Shown in pieces: positions 39,953 through 49,088 of a stretch of 49,088 nt of DNA (the first letter of the stretch is position 1; the number at the start of each line of letters is the position of its first letter). A model generated the notes under the pieces. It ran no database searches. It was not told the DNA's origin and saw only the letters and a list, made by a program, of their open reading frames with translations. The DNA is from Clostridia bacterium. Lineage in GTDB: Bacteria; CBDUZB01; JAGLHV01. Position numbers and translations under genes: made by a program. The stretch spans positions 1 to 49,088 of the forward strand of contig JAUVLC010000003.1 of NCBI GenBank assembly GCA_030595925.1, read 5' to 3'.

Positions 39953-40075
39953 TTTTAAACAATAATAATCAATAGGTATTGAGTGAGATGAGAAGGCCGG
40001 TAGGAGCAGTGAAGAATAAAAGAAAAAGCTATTCATAGTTATTATAAATGAAAATGAGTTTTTTGAGGAGGATAA

Positions 40076-41011
40076 ATGAACGAATTAAAAGTTTTTAGCG
40101 GTAATGCTAATCTTAAACTTGCCCAGGATATATGTGATTATTTGTCTATTCCTTTAGGACAGGCACAAGTGACTAAATTTGCCGATGGTGAGATTAATGT
40201 TCAGATAAATGAGAATATCAGAGGGACGGATTGTTTTCTTATTCAACCTACGTGTCCTCCGGTAAATGACAATTTGATGGAACTTTTGATTATGATTGAT
40301 GCTCTTTCCCGTGCTTCGGCACGGAGAATTACAGCTGTATTACCTTATTATGGATATGGACGGCAGGATAGAAAAGTAGAGCCTCGTGTACCCATTACTG
40401 CAAAATTAGTAGCTAATTTAATTACTTCTTCAGGGGTAAGCCGTTTGCTGATGTTGGATTTACATGCAGGACAAATTCAGGGATTTTTTGATATTCCTGT
40501 GGATCATTTGTATTCTACACCTGTTCTGGTTAAGTATTTTAAGAAAAAAAATATTTCTGATGTAGTTGTTGTGTCTCCTGATGCGGGTGGAGTGGAGAGA
40601 GCACGGGCTTTTGCTAAAAGATTAAATGCGGATTTGGCTGTTGGAGATAAAAGGAGGTCAGGTCCCAATCGAGTTGATACAATGAATATTATAGGAAATG
40701 TTGAAGGCAAAAATGCTATTATTTTTGATGATATGATAGATACTGCCGGTAGTTTGATTAAAGTTGTTGAAGCTTTGAAAAGAGAAAAGGTTTTAAATGT
40801 TTATGCAGCAGCAACCCATGCTGTTTTATCAGGACCGGCAATTGAAAGAATAAATGATTCGGCAATAAAAAAATTAATTGTTACCGATTCTATCGTTTTG
40901 GGTGAGGAAAAGAAAATAAGTAAAATAAAAGTTCTTTCTATTGCGGAATTATTAGGGGAGGCAATATCGCGTATTAATAAAGAAGAATCAGTAAGTACCT
41001 TGTTTATATGA
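40076..41011 (+). CDS. prs: Ribose-phosphate pyrophosphokinase (PRPP synthetase)
   Basis: Makes PRPP from ribose 5-phosphate and ATP for nucleotide, His and Trp synthesis. It is 311 aa, a normal length. Motifs: [90 protein letters not shown] and the PRPP-binding loop [23 protein letters not shown] precedes the ATG. It lies in the order glmU-prs-rplY-pth known from many bacteria. Confidence 0.97.
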   Translation: MNELKVFSGNANLKLAQDICDYLSIPLGQAQVTKFADGEINVQINENIRGTDCFLIQPTCPPVNDNLMELLIMIDALSRASARRITAVLPYYGYGRQDRKVEPRVPITAKLVANLITSSGVSRLLMLDLHAGQIQGFFDIPVDHLYSTPVLVKYFKKKNISDVVVVSPDAGGVERARAFAKRLNADLAVGDKRRSGPNRVDTMNIIGNVEGKNAIIFDDMIDTAGSLIKVVEALKREKVLNVYAAATHAVLSGPAIERINDSAIKKLIVTDSIVLGEEKKISKIKVLSIAELLGEAISRINKEESVSTLFI

Positions 41012-41050
41012 GCTAAATAAAATAATTGTATAATTGATTAAGGAGGATAC

Positions 41051-41731
41051 ATGGATAAGAAAGTGTTTTTAGATGCAGAAAAAAGGCCGGAAATGACCAG
41101 AGGAGAAATAAAAGGGTTACGTTTACAGGGGAAATTACCGGCAGTGTTATATGGCAGTGGAGAAGAAACGATTTCTCTTATAATAAACGAGAAGGAATTC
41201 AGGAAAATTATGCATACGGAATTAGGGGAAAATATTGTTATTACTTTAAAAGTAAAGGGAGAGAATAATAAAACCCATTCGGTTATTGTGAAGGAATGGC
41301 AAATAGATTCGATAAAAAGGAATTTATTACATATTGATTTTTGTCAAATTTCTTTAAAAGAGGAAATTGTAGTAAATGTTATTATAGAAACAGAGGGTGA
41401 AGCCCCGGGGGTGAAGGAAAAAGGCGGAGTTCTGGAACATATCTTAAGAGAGTTGGAAATTAAGTGTTTACCTGCCCGGATTCCTCATTCTATTATGGTT
41501 GATATCTCTAATCTTCAGATAGGTGAAAATATTTCAGTAAAAGATATAGTTGTTCCTGAAGGGCTAAAAATATTAAATGATTCGGAACAAATTGTTATAA
41601 ATATAGTAGCCCCGAGTATCCTTGAAGAGAAACCGGAAGAAGCTATAGCCGGGGAAACTGCAGAGCCGGAAGTGATCAGTAAGGGTAAGAAAGAAGAAGA
41701 AGATGGTGAGAGTGTTAAAAAAAAGGAGTAA
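41051..41731 (+). CDS. rplY: 50S ribosomal protein bL25 (CTC form)
   Basis: A 226-aa long form of L25 that binds 5S rRNA. N-terminal domain: RPEMTRGEIKGLRLQGKLPAVLYG and HSVIVKEWQIDSIKRNLLHIDF in shorter blocks. TL5/CTC-type C-terminal domain: GEAPGVKEKGGVLEHILREL and PEGLKILNDSEQIVINI. An acidic/Lys-rich tail ends it (GKKEEEDGESVKKKE). RBS AAGGAGG precedes the ATG; pth begins 7 bases after the stop. Confidence 0.95.
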   Translation: MDKKVFLDAEKRPEMTRGEIKGLRLQGKLPAVLYGSGEETISLIINEKEFRKIMHTELGENIVITLKVKGENNKTHSVIVKEWQIDSIKRNLLHIDFCQISLKEEIVVNVIIETEGEAPGVKEKGGVLEHILRELEIKCLPARIPHSIMVDISNLQIGENISVKDIVVPEGLKILNDSEQIVINIVAPSILEEKPEEAIAGETAEPEVISKGKKEEEDGESVKKKE

Positions 41732-41738
41732 TGTTTAG

Positions 41739-42317
41739 GTGAAATTAGTTGTGGGGTTAGGAAATCCGGGACGAAAATACCAAAGAACGAGACATAATCT
41801 TGGGTTTTTAGTTGTAGAGACTTTAGCTGAAAAATTTGAAATAAAATTAAAAAAAATTAAATGTGATTCATTGTGTGGAGAAGGATGGATAGATGAAGCT
41901 GTTATTTTAGTTGAGCCAATGACTTTTATGAATTTAAGCGGTAAATCAGTAAGTAAGTTGATAAGAAAATATAAAGTTAATTTGAGAGATATGATAGTCA
42001 TTTATGATGATTTAAATTTGGATTTAGGGGTTTTGAAAATAAAAAAAAATGGTTCAAGCGGTGGACATAACGGATTAAAATCAATCATTGAGCAATTGCA
42101 GTCTAATTGTTTTCCTAGAATACGTTTGGGAATAGGAAGGCCGGATGAAATGGTAGATTTGACACGATATGTCCTTTCTACTTTTAAAAGGGAAGAGCAT
42201 GAAAAAGTAGAAGAAATGGTTTCAAAAAGTGTCGAAGCCGTTAAACTGATTTTTAAGGATGGAATAGATATGGCAATGACTGTTTATAATAAGAAAAATA
42301 ATCAGAGAAAAAGTTAA
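41739..42317 (+). CDS. pth: Peptidyl-tRNA hydrolase
   Basis: A 192-aa enzyme that frees tRNA from stalled peptidyl-tRNA. The motifs are in order: VGLGNPGRKYQRTRHNLGF with the catalytic His, VEPMTFMNLSGKSV with the key Asn, VIYDDLNLDLGVLKI with the Asp, and NGSSGGHNGLKSII. The start is GTG 41739, with AAGGAG inside the end of rplY. It is translationally close to rplY as in many genomes. Confidence 0.96.
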   Translation: MKLVVGLGNPGRKYQRTRHNLGFLVVETLAEKFEIKLKKIKCDSLCGEGWIDEAVILVEPMTFMNLSGKSVSKLIRKYKVNLRDMIVIYDDLNLDLGVLKIKKNGSSGGHNGLKSIIEQLQSNCFPRIRLGIGRPDEMVDLTRYVLSTFKREEHEKVEEMVSKSVEAVKLIFKDGIDMAMTVYNKKNNQRKS

Positions 42318-42328
42318 GAAACTATAGA

Positions 42329-43801
42329 ATGAGGAAAAAATATTTAATAATATTATTATCTATAATATGTATAGGAAGTTTTTTAAGAATTTATAAATTA
42401 GGGAATCAAAGTTTTTGGATTGATGAAGCAACAGCAATTCAAAAGTCAAGAGAACTTCCTTCTTTAGATAATCTTGAATCCTGGGCAATACACTGGATGT
42501 CTCCCCCTTTTTATAATTTACAACTTCATTTTTGGATGCTTTTGTTCGGAGAAAATGAATTTGCTGTAAGGTCTTTGTCAGTTGTTTTTGGAATATTAAC
42601 AATTCTGCTTGTTTACATTGTAGGAGTGGATTTGTTTAATAAAAAAACAGCTTTGTTTAGTGCATTGGTTATGGCTATTTCTCCGTTTCATATTGGTTTT
42701 TGCCAGGATGTAAAAATGTATTCTTTGTTATCTTTTTTAGGCTTGCTTTCTGTTTATCTTTGTTACAAAACGCTTTTTAGTAAAAAAAGATTTTACTGGT
42801 TAGTTTATTTTTTTGTTACTGTGTTAATACTTTATACTCACAATTGGGGGCTTTTTTTGCTTGTTTCCGAGATTGTGTTTTTCTTTTTGGTGAGGAAGCA
42901 TACAACTAATAGTAAGAAATACTTATTAAGCCAGTTATTTATTGGTTTATGTTATTTACCATGGTTACCGATTCTATTTAAACAAATTATGAATTCAAAA
43001 TCTTATGTTTTCCTTCCCCTGAGTGGAATTTACGATATTTTGGTGTTATTAGCGGTATATTGTGGAAGAGTTATTCAGTTGGGAGAAAGTCTTTATGATG
43101 TAGGGTCGTTTCCGTCTGTTATGGGGGTTAGTTTATACGGGTTGCTATTTTTTTTAGGATTGTCAGTAGGCGGACAAAAACAAATTAGTAAGTATTATTT
43201 TTGGAAACAAAAAGAAACTTTGTTGCTGGTGAGTTGTTTTCTTTTAACCTTGAGTGTTCCTTTTTTAATCAGCTTTAAATTTCCTCTGTTTTGTATAAGA
43301 TATACCATTATAGTTTTTCCATTGTTCTGTCTTCTTGTTGGAAAAGGTTTATATAGAATTAATTTTTTTAAAGGACAGATTTTAGTAATTTTAATATTAT
43401 TATTTATTTCGTCGTTTACTTTACATAAATATTATTGCTGCTTTAATAAATCTTATGATAGACAGTTGACTAATTATGTCGTGCAAAATTTAGATGAAAA
43501 TGATTTCATAGTAATTGCACCAAATTGGATTGGCGGAACTTTTGAGCATTATTATTATAAAAATTGTGTTGGGGACGAAGTCAAAATAGAAAAAATAATA
43601 AATCCATCCCGTTTAAAAGCAATAGTTCTTGTTGAAAAAATAAAAAACACTAAAAGGCTTAACAAAATAGTCCTTTTGTATTCAGATAAAATTCCTAAGA
43701 CCGAACTTAAAGAATTCAAAAAATATTTAGATAATAACCTTTGTTTATTTAGTGAAATAGATTTCAGAAATAAGAAAGTGATTTTTTATAAAGTTAAATA
43801 A
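42329..43801 (+). CDS. GT39-like membrane glycosyltransferase
   Basis: A 490-aa protein with about ten membrane helices and the PMT_2/ArnT-type loop motifs FWIDEATAIQKSRELPSLDN (WIDEA with the catalytic acid pair), SPPFYNLQLHFWMLLFGENE and FAVRSLSVVFGILTI, followed by AISPFHIGFCQDVKMYSL. Such enzymes use lipid-linked sugars to glycosylate proteins or envelope lipids in the periplasm. Acceptor and sugar are not predictable. It starts 11 bases after pth with a poor RBS and is likely co-transcribed. Confidence 0.85.
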   Translation: MRKKYLIILLSIICIGSFLRIYKLGNQSFWIDEATAIQKSRELPSLDNLESWAIHWMSPPFYNLQLHFWMLLFGENEFAVRSLSVVFGILTILLVYIVGVDLFNKKTALFSALVMAISPFHIGFCQDVKMYSLLSFLGLLSVYLCYKTLFSKKRFYWLVYFFVTVLILYTHNWGLFLLVSEIVFFFLVRKHTTNSKKYLLSQLFIGLCYLPWLPILFKQIMNSKSYVFLPLSGIYDILVLLAVYCGRVIQLGESLYDVGSFPSVMGVSLYGLLFFLGLSVGGQKQISKYYFWKQKETLLLVSCFLLTLSVPFLISFKFPLFCIRYTIIVFPLFCLLVGKGLYRINFFKGQILVILILLFISSFTLHKYYCCFNKSYDRQLTNYVVQNLDENDFIVIAPNWIGGTFEHYYYKNCVGDEVKIEKIINPSRLKAIVLVEKIKNTKRLNKIVLLYSDKIPKTELKEFKKYLDNNLCLFSEIDFRNKKVIFYKVK

Positions 43802-43920
43802 AAAAAAGGGAAATTCTTTTTGAGAACAATTAGAATAAAAACATTATAATTTTGCAGGCAGAAAAATAGATTTTTCAGGTAAATAGAATGTATATTTAAT
43901 GCAGGTAGTGGGGATAATTT

Positions 43921-44892
43921 ATGTTTTCTTATTTTATTCGCAGGATGTTCTTAATGATACCTTTAATAATAGGAATTAGTTTGATAAGTTTTATTATTTT
44001 GCATCTTGCCCCGGGTAGTCCGGTTGATTCGGTAGCTGGTATGAATATTGAGGTTTCTGCGGATAGCAAGTCGCGGTTGTGTAGTTTATATGGGTTAGAT
44101 AAACCATGGTATATTCAATATTATAATTGGCTAAAGAGGATAATTTTTTTGGATTTTGGAGATTCCTTTAAGGATGGTAGAAAAGTAAGGACAAAGATAT
44201 TAGAACGTTTGCCGGCTACGTTGTTGTTAAATGTTCTTTCCTTGTTTCTTATATTTCTTATTGCCTTACCCATCGGTATTAAATCAGCAGTAAAGCAAGG
44301 TTCTTTTTTTGATAAAGGGATGACTGTTTTTACTTTTGTAGGCTTTTCAATTCCTACTTTTTGGCTGGCATTATTACTTATGATATTGTTTGGAGTAAAG
44401 TTGGGATGGCTGCCTATTTCAGGGATGCATTCTTTAAACTATGAAAATTTTTCTTTTTTAGGAAAACTATGGGATTTAGTTAAACATTTAATATTGCCTG
44501 TTTTTTGTTCGGCTTTTGGTGGATTGGCTTATTTGTCCCGTTATTCCCGTTATACAATGTTAGAAGTAATCAGGCAAAATTATATAAGGACAGCAAGAGC
44601 TAAAGGATTGCCGGAAAAGGATGTTATTTATAGGCATGCTCTTCGTAATGCCCTTATTCCCATAGTTACTTTGTTAGGATTGTCCCTGCCGGGGTTGATT
44701 AGCGGTGGGTTCATTTTTGAGACTATTTTTGCCTGGCCGGGCATGGGTAGATTGGGATATTTAGCAATTATGTCTTATGATTATCCTTTGATTATGGGGG
44801 TAGGGATTATTGCGGCTTTTTTAACACTGGCAGGTAATTTAATTGCGGATTTTATTTATCTTTGTATTGATCCGAGAGTGAAGTATAAATAA
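43921..44892 (+). CDS. dppB: Peptide ABC transporter permease (DppB/OppB-like)
   Basis: A 323-aa permease: [20 protein letters not shown] start, [34 protein letters not shown] and the EAA loop [29 protein letters not shown], shown here in its family pattern, ending [20 protein letters not shown]. About six membrane helices. First of four genes forming the inner-membrane importer; the binding protein at 34284 is the likely ligand-delivering partner. Confidence 0.95.
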   Translation: MFSYFIRRMFLMIPLIIGISLISFIILHLAPGSPVDSVAGMNIEVSADSKSRLCSLYGLDKPWYIQYYNWLKRIIFLDFGDSFKDGRKVRTKILERLPATLLLNVLSLFLIFLIALPIGIKSAVKQGSFFDKGMTVFTFVGFSIPTFWLALLLMILFGVKLGWLPISGMHSLNYENFSFLGKLWDLVKHLILPVFCSAFGGLAYLSRYSRYTMLEVIRQNYIRTARAKGLPEKDVIYRHALRNALIPIVTLLGLSLPGLISGGFIFETIFAWPGMGRLGYLAIMSYDYPLIMGVGIIAAFLTLAGNLIADFIYLCIDPRVKYK

Positions 44893-44917
44893 TGTGTAGA
44901 GCTAAAAATGTTGGGAG

Positions 44918-45766
44918 ATGAAAATGTTCAAAGTTTTTTGGGAAAGATTTAAACACAATAAATTGGCTCTTTCAGGTTTGATAGTTATTTTGGTTTTAAC
45001 TATTCAGGCCTGTTTTGCTCCTTTTATTGCTCCTTATAATCCGACTGAGCAAAATATTGCCAATCGCTTATCTCCTCCTTCGGGGAAACATTTCCTGGGT
45101 ACAGATGAATTAGGAAGAGATGTTTTTTCCCGTATTGTTTATGGCACTAGAATTTCTTTATCCGTAGGGTTTGTTGCTGTGGGGGTAGCTGTTTTGATTG
45201 GAACGTTATTGGGGCTCTGGGCGGGATTTTTCGGGGGTTGGGTTGATAATTTAATTATGCGTTTAGTAGATATAATGCTTTGTTTCCCTACATTTTTTTT
45301 AATTTTAATGGTAATTGCATTTTTATCGCCTAATATATTTAATATAATGTTAGTTATAGGTTTAACTTCCTGGTCGGGATTAACGAGGCTGATAAGGGGG
45401 GAATGTTTATCTATGAGAGAGAGGGAATTTATTCAGGCAGCAAGATTAGCGGGGCTGAAAAATAACCGTATTATTTTTGTTCATCTTCTTCCCAATGTGT
45501 TTACGCCCATACTTGTTTTTGCAACTTTAGGGATAGGCAGTGCTATACTTACCGAATCTGCTTTATCTTTTTTAGGATTGGGAGTACAACCGCCCACCCC
45601 TAGCTGGGGGAATATATTAACTGCCGGAAAAGATTATATTCATACCGCCTGGTGGCTTTCTTTTTTTCCGGGATTGGCTATTTTGATAACAGTCCTGGCG
45701 TATAATCTTTTAGGAGAAGGATTGCGGGACATATTAGATCCTAAAATGGGTGATAAAAATGGCTGA
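44918..45766 (+). CDS. dppC: Peptide ABC transporter permease (DppC/OppC-like)
   Basis: A 282-aa permease: NKLALSGLIVILVLTIQACF, the hallmark GTDELGRDVFSRIVYGTRISL, the EAA loop REREFIQAARLAGLKNNRII and SALSFLGLGVQPPTPSWGNIL. It pairs with DppB to form the channel. RBS GGGAGAT precedes the ATG, and the end overlaps dppD by 8 bases. Confidence 0.95.
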   Translation: MKMFKVFWERFKHNKLALSGLIVILVLTIQACFAPFIAPYNPTEQNIANRLSPPSGKHFLGTDELGRDVFSRIVYGTRISLSVGFVAVGVAVLIGTLLGLWAGFFGGWVDNLIMRLVDIMLCFPTFFLILMVIAFLSPNIFNIMLVIGLTSWSGLTRLIRGECLSMREREFIQAARLAGLKNNRIIFVHLLPNVFTPILVFATLGIGSAILTESALSFLGLGVQPPTPSWGNILTAGKDYIHTAWWLSFFPGLAILITVLAYNLLGEGLRDILDPKMGDKNG

Positions 45767-46787
45767 TATATTAGAAATAAAACACCTTTTTGTAGAATAT
45801 TATAAGAGAAAAAAAGTTGTTTCTGCGCTAAGAGATGTTTGTTTAAATTTAAAGCAACAGGAAATACTGGGTGTTGTGGGAGAATCCGGGTGTGGAAAAA
45901 GTACTCTTGCTTTATCAATATTAAAACTTATTTTACCCACGGAAGGAAAGATAACGAAAGGCGAAATAATTTTTAAAGGGTATGAATTATGGGAGGAAGA
46001 TTATTTAGGAGATAAAAATATCATTAGTATGGGGGATGATTCTCTTCGGAAAATTAGAGGAGGGGAAATCGGGATGATTTTTCAAGACCCATTTACCTCA
46101 TTTAATCCTGTTTTTACTATTGGAGAGCAAATTTATGAATCTCTCGTGCTTCATCGGGTAGGGAAAGATTTAAATACTTATTCAGCAATACACAAAGAAG
46201 CAATAAACTCTCTTAAACGGGTAATGATTGCTTCTCCCCAACAGGTAATGAATTCGTATCCACATCAGTTAAGCGGAGGAATGCTGCAAAGGGCAATGAT
46301 TGCTATGGCTATATCCTGCCGGCCTAAGGTTTTGATTGCTGATGAGCCTACTACTGCTTTAGATGTAACCCTGCAAAAAGAAATATTGGATTTATTAAAA
46401 AAGTTACAGCAGGAATTATCAATGTCTTTAATTTTAATTACCCATAATCTGGCTATTGTCGCAGAAATTTGTACGCGGATAGTAGTAATATATGCCGGAG
46501 AAATTATTGAAGAAGCCGGTTCAGAAGAAATTTTTTGCAGGCCCCGGCACCCATATACGATAAGATTATTAGGATCATTACCTTATTTAAAACCGGAAGG
46601 AAAGAGATTAGTTGTTATCCCGGGCACTATTCCGGATTTAATTGATTTGCCTGTTGGATGTAAATTTTATCCCCGTTGTGATGAAGCATCGGATACTTGT
46701 TTACAGAAAATAAATATGAAAGAAGTAAATAAAGGACACTTTGTAAGATGTTGTCGGGTTAAGGAAGAAATTGATGGGTTGTACTGA
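45759..46787 (+). CDS. dppD: Peptide ABC transporter ATP-binding protein (DppD/OppD-like)
   Basis: About 342 aa. Walker A GESGCGKST, Q-loop MIFQDPFTSFNPVFTIG, signature LSGGMLQRAMIAMAI, Walker B VLIADEPTTALDVT and switch His LITHNLAIVAE. The C-terminal oligopeptide extension is present (VIPGTIPDLIDLPVGCKFYPRC, recognisable in blocks, and CRVKEEIDG). Start ATG 45759 overlaps dppC as ATGGCTGA; an upstream GTG at 45750 is less likely. Confidence 0.95.
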   Translation: MADILEIKHLFVEYYKRKKVVSALRDVCLNLKQQEILGVVGESGCGKSTLALSILKLILPTEGKITKGEIIFKGYELWEEDYLGDKNIISMGDDSLRKIRGGEIGMIFQDPFTSFNPVFTIGEQIYESLVLHRVGKDLNTYSAIHKEAINSLKRVMIASPQQVMNSYPHQLSGGMLQRAMIAMAISCRPKVLIADEPTTALDVTLQKEILDLLKKLQQELSMSLILITHNLAIVAEICTRIVVIYAGEIIEEAGSEEIFCRPRHPYTIRLLGSLPYLKPEGKRLVVIPGTIPDLIDLPVGCKFYPRCDEASDTCLQKINMKEVNKGHFVRCCRVKEEIDGLY

Positions 46788-46809
46788 AAAATAAAAAGGG
46801 AAAATAATT

Positions 46810-47613
46810 ATGGAAGATTTATTAGAAATCAAGGATTTAAAAAAATATTTTTTTTTAAAGAAAGGATTGTTCAGTTTTAATAAAGAAACAATTAAGGCAG
46901 TGGACAATATTTCTTTTAGTATTAAAAAAGGGGAAATTTTAGGTCTGGTAGGAGAATCCGGTTCCGGGAAAAGCACAATTGCTAAATTAATTGTTAGATT
47001 GATTTATCCCCAGGAGGGAAAAATTTTTTTTAAAAAAGAAGAAATCGGAAAATTTTCCAGAGAAAAATTGTCTAAAAATGTACAAATGATTTTTCAGGAT
47101 CCATTTGCTTCTTTAAATCCAAAACTTTCAATAGGAACAATTATAGGAGAAGTCGTTAGAGTAAGAAATAAAATTTCAGGTGAAATTTGTTCGAAGGGGG
47201 AAGTTCGTGAAGAAATAAAAAGGATTTTGGCTACCGTAGGGTTACCGATAAACATTCTAAGTGATTACCCCCATCAATTTAGTGGAGGACAGCGACAAAG
47301 AATTGGTATTGCCAGAGCTTTGGCTATGCGTCCAAGATTAATTATTGCTGATGAACCGGTATCTTCTCTGGATATTTCCATTCAGGCTCAAATTATAAAT
47401 TTACTGCTGGATTTGAAAGAAGAATTTAACCTTTCTTTTCTTTTTATTGCTCATGATTTAAACTTGGTAAAATATCTATCTCAGCGAATGTTAGTAATGT
47501 ATAAAGGAAAGATTGTAGAAGAAGGTTTAAGTGAAGAAATTTATCGAAATCCCCAAAATTTGTATACCCAACAACTTATAGAATCTATTCCAAAAATTAA
47601 ATATTGGTTGTAG
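46810..47613 (+). CDS. dppF: Peptide ABC transporter ATP-binding protein (DppF/OppF-like), short form
   Basis: A 267-aa protein. Walker A GESGSGKST, Q-loop MIFQDPFASLNPKLSIG, signature FSGGQRQRIGIARAL, Walker B IIADEPVSSLDISIQ and switch FIAHDLNLVKYL. It ends at YTQQLIESIPKIKYWL without the usual C-terminal oligo_HPY extension and its Cys motif, so it is about 50 aa shorter than typical DppF. With DppD it forms the heterodimeric motor. RBS AAGGGAAAAT precedes the ATG. Confidence 0.93.
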   Translation: MEDLLEIKDLKKYFFLKKGLFSFNKETIKAVDNISFSIKKGEILGLVGESGSGKSTIAKLIVRLIYPQEGKIFFKKEEIGKFSREKLSKNVQMIFQDPFASLNPKLSIGTIIGEVVRVRNKISGEICSKGEVREEIKRILATVGLPINILSDYPHQFSGGQRQRIGIARALAMRPRLIIADEPVSSLDISIQAQIINLLLDLKEEFNLSFLFIAHDLNLVKYLSQRMLVMYKGKIVEEGLSEEIYRNPQNLYTQQLIESIPKIKYWL

Positions 47614-47645
47614 GTTAGAGAAAAGGAAATTTAAAGGAGAAAAAA

Positions 47646-49088
47646 ATGGATCTTTACCAATTGTTAGAAGAAAAAGCTTTGTTATATCCTCGGCGCAAGG
47701 CTATTATTTTTAACCGGGAAAAGATTAGTTATAGGGAGTTAAAAGAGAAAATAGATTCTTTTGCCCGATTTCTTTTCTGGGAAAAAGAAATAAAGCGGGG
47801 AGACAAAGTAGCGTTACTTTTGAAAAATTCTTCTTCGTTTATAATTGTTTATTTTGCTATTTTGAAAATAGGGGCAGTGGTTGTTCCGTTAAATATTTTT
47901 TTGCGTGCAGAAGAATTGGTTTATATCCTTAATGATTCCAGAGCAATATTTTTAATCAGTGAAAGGGAAGGGTTTGGCCCGTTACTGGAAAAAATCAAAT
48001 CCCAGGCTATTAATTTAAGAGGGTCATCTTTTATTGAAGATATTACACCGGGAGAAAATAAAACTTTACCGAAAGAGGGGATTTATTCGGAAGAAGCAGC
48101 AGCAATTCTTTATACTTCAGGGACTACCGGGCATCCTAAAGGGGTAGTATTAACCCATAATAATTTCATTGCTAATATTAATTCCTGTGTAAAAGCGGTG
48201 CCGGTCCAATGTAAAGATAATTTTTTATGTTTTCTGCCTATGTTTCATTCTTTTGCCTGGATGGTATGTGTTTTGGTCCCTTTTTCTGTAGGGGCAAGTA
48301 TAATCGTACTTTCCAGTGTTAGGCCAATAAAAAAGTTTTTCATTACAATTTTTAAAAAGAGAGTTACTGTTTTTGTTGGTATCCCGGCTTTATATAATCT
48401 TTTGGTGAAAATTCCTTTTTTTTCAATATTATCTTTTCTTATTCCGGTGCGGATATGTATTTCAGGGGCAGATTCTTTGTCCGATGAGGTATTAGCTAAA
48501 TTTGAAAAAAAATTCCGTCGTCCGTTATTAGAAGGATACGGACTTACTGAGGCGTCTCCCGTAGTTTCCTTTAATCCTTTGGAAAAACGTAAAACAGGTA
48601 CAGTGGGGCTGCCTTTACCGGGGATAAAAGTGAAAATAATTGATGATCAAGGGAATAATCTTCCTCCGGGAGAAAGCGGAGAACTTTTAGTGCAGGGGGG
48701 GAATGTAATGAAAGGGTATTATGATTTACCTACAGCCACAGAGGAAGTTATTGTTGACGGATGGTTATATACCGGCGATATGGCTTATAAGGATACGGAA
48801 GGATATATAAAGATAGTGGGGCGTAGGAAGGATTTAATTATTAACAAAGGATTAAATATTTATCCTCGCGAAATAGAATTAATCTTAGAATCTCATCCGG
48901 ATATTTTAGAAGCAGCAGTAGTGGGGGTGCGTATTAAAGCAAAAGGGGAGGTTCCTAAGGCATATATTGTTTTGAATAAGGGGACTGTTGTTAAAAAGAG
49001 TGAAATAATTAGGTATTGCCGCAAACGGTTGGCTAAATATAAAATACCTCATAAAATTGAATTTAGAGAGGGATTTTCTAAAACATCA
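47646..49088 (+). CDS. Long-chain fatty-acid/acyl-CoA ligase (AMP-forming), cut by window edge
   Basis: At least 481 codons, open at the right edge. ANL-superfamily motifs: LYTSGTTGHPKGVVLTHNN (P-loop), EGYGLTEASPVVSFNP, WLYTGDMAYKDTEGYIKIVG, GRRKDLIINKGLNIYPREIE (the hinge) and KRLAKYKIPHKIEF. The final catalytic Lys motif would lie just past the edge. It activates a fatty or other carboxylic acid to the acyl-CoA through an acyl-AMP. RBS AAAGGAG (47633-47640) precedes the ATG. It lies 32 bases after dppF and may share its transcript. Confidence 0.93.
   Translation, partial: MDLYQLLEEKALLYPRRKAIIFNREKISYRELKEKIDSFARFLFWEKEIKRGDKVALLLKNSSSFIIVYFAILKIGAVVVPLNIFLRAEELVYILNDSRAIFLISEREGFGPLLEKIKSQAINLRGSSFIEDITPGENKTLPKEGIYSEEAAAILYTSGTTGHPKGVVLTHNNFIANINSCVKAVPVQCKDNFLCFLPMFHSFAWMVCVLVPFSVGASIIVLSSVRPIKKFFITIFKKRVTVFVGIPALYNLLVKIPFFSILSFLIPVRICISGADSLSDEVLAKFEKKFRRPLLEGYGLTEASPVVSFNPLEKRKTGTVGLPLPGIKVKIIDDQGNNLPPGESGELLVQGGNVMKGYYDLPTATEEVIVDGWLYTGDMAYKDTEGYIKIVGRRKDLIINKGLNIYPREIELILESHPDILEAAVVGVRIKAKGEVPKAYIVLNKGTVVKKSEIIRYCRKRLAKYKIPHKIEFREGFSKTS

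Noticed and set aside
1-49088. tRNA or rRNA genes
   Set aside because: I found no T-loop/acceptor pattern or rRNA-like conserved block by eye; a tRNAscan/Infernal run would settle it.

Overview
The window is AT-rich (about one third G+C by eye) and Gram-negative in character: it has a TonB-dependent outer-membrane receptor, a lipoprotein peptide-binding protein and a GlmU-type enzyme. Almost all genes lie on the + strand with Shine-Dalgarno sites of the AAGGAGG type. The mix of housekeeping genes, abundant toxin-antitoxin modules, palindromic intergenic repeats and an integron-like cassette array suggests an uncultivated candidate-phylum bacterium. No rRNA, tRNA or taxon marker is present, so I cannot name the lineage.

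Layout. 0-2.9 kb: a broken solute-binding protein and a broken TonB receptor, each with one -1 frameshift. 2.9-5.3 kb: ilvB-ilvN (branched-chain amino acid synthesis) behind two consecutive attenuators, each with a Val/Ile-rich leader peptide and a terminator. 5.5-9.9 kb: a membrane methyltransferase, a secreted Lys-rich protein, a small GDT1-like gene interrupted by a 125-bp inverted-repeat element, and cysK-nifS-nifU (cysteine to Fe-S clusters). 9.9-12.1 kb: a 6-phosphofructokinase gene between two copies of a palindrome-rich repeat mosaic, each carrying a 131-bp MITE. 12.1-15.7 kb: a CapA-like phosphoesterase, a YjdF-like membrane protein, a winged-helix/nucleotidyltransferase pair and two small Cys-containing proteins.

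15.7-20 kb is a defence and toxin-antitoxin zone: BrnT/BrnA, a SIR2-like NADase candidate, a 53-aa conserved-looking ORF, and an AbiEii-type nucleotidyltransferase with an XRE partner, under a promoter whose operator palindrome is repeated. 20-28.7 kb is an integron-like gene-cassette array without an integrase (CALIN-like). Five attC-like sites follow small + strand ORFs: a membrane protein, a restriction-endonuclease-like fragment, a fused ORF with a decayed RhuM, a 90-aa protein, and an intact RhuM. A SNF2 helicase/SWIM-protein pair sits inside. The island is bounded by direct repeats ending in ISL3-type inverted-repeat ends.

29-36 kb: PilZ protein, histidine kinase and receiver, HEAT-repeat protein, BrkB-like membrane protein and a peptide-binding lipoprotein. 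36-38.8 kb: an autoregulated MNT-HEPN module, a radC fragment cut off by an ISL3-family IS, and a displaced copy of the MNT leader. 38.9-49 kb: core genes glmU (short)-prs-rplY-pth, a GT39-like glycosyltransferase, the peptide ABC transporter dppBCDF, and the start of an acyl-CoA ligase running off the edge.

The most interesting features are the cassette array in a low-GC background, the tandem ilvB attenuators, the small inverted-repeat elements whose excision restores an ORF or a paralogous empty site, and two frameshifts that fall exactly on X_XXY_YYZ slippery heptamers.
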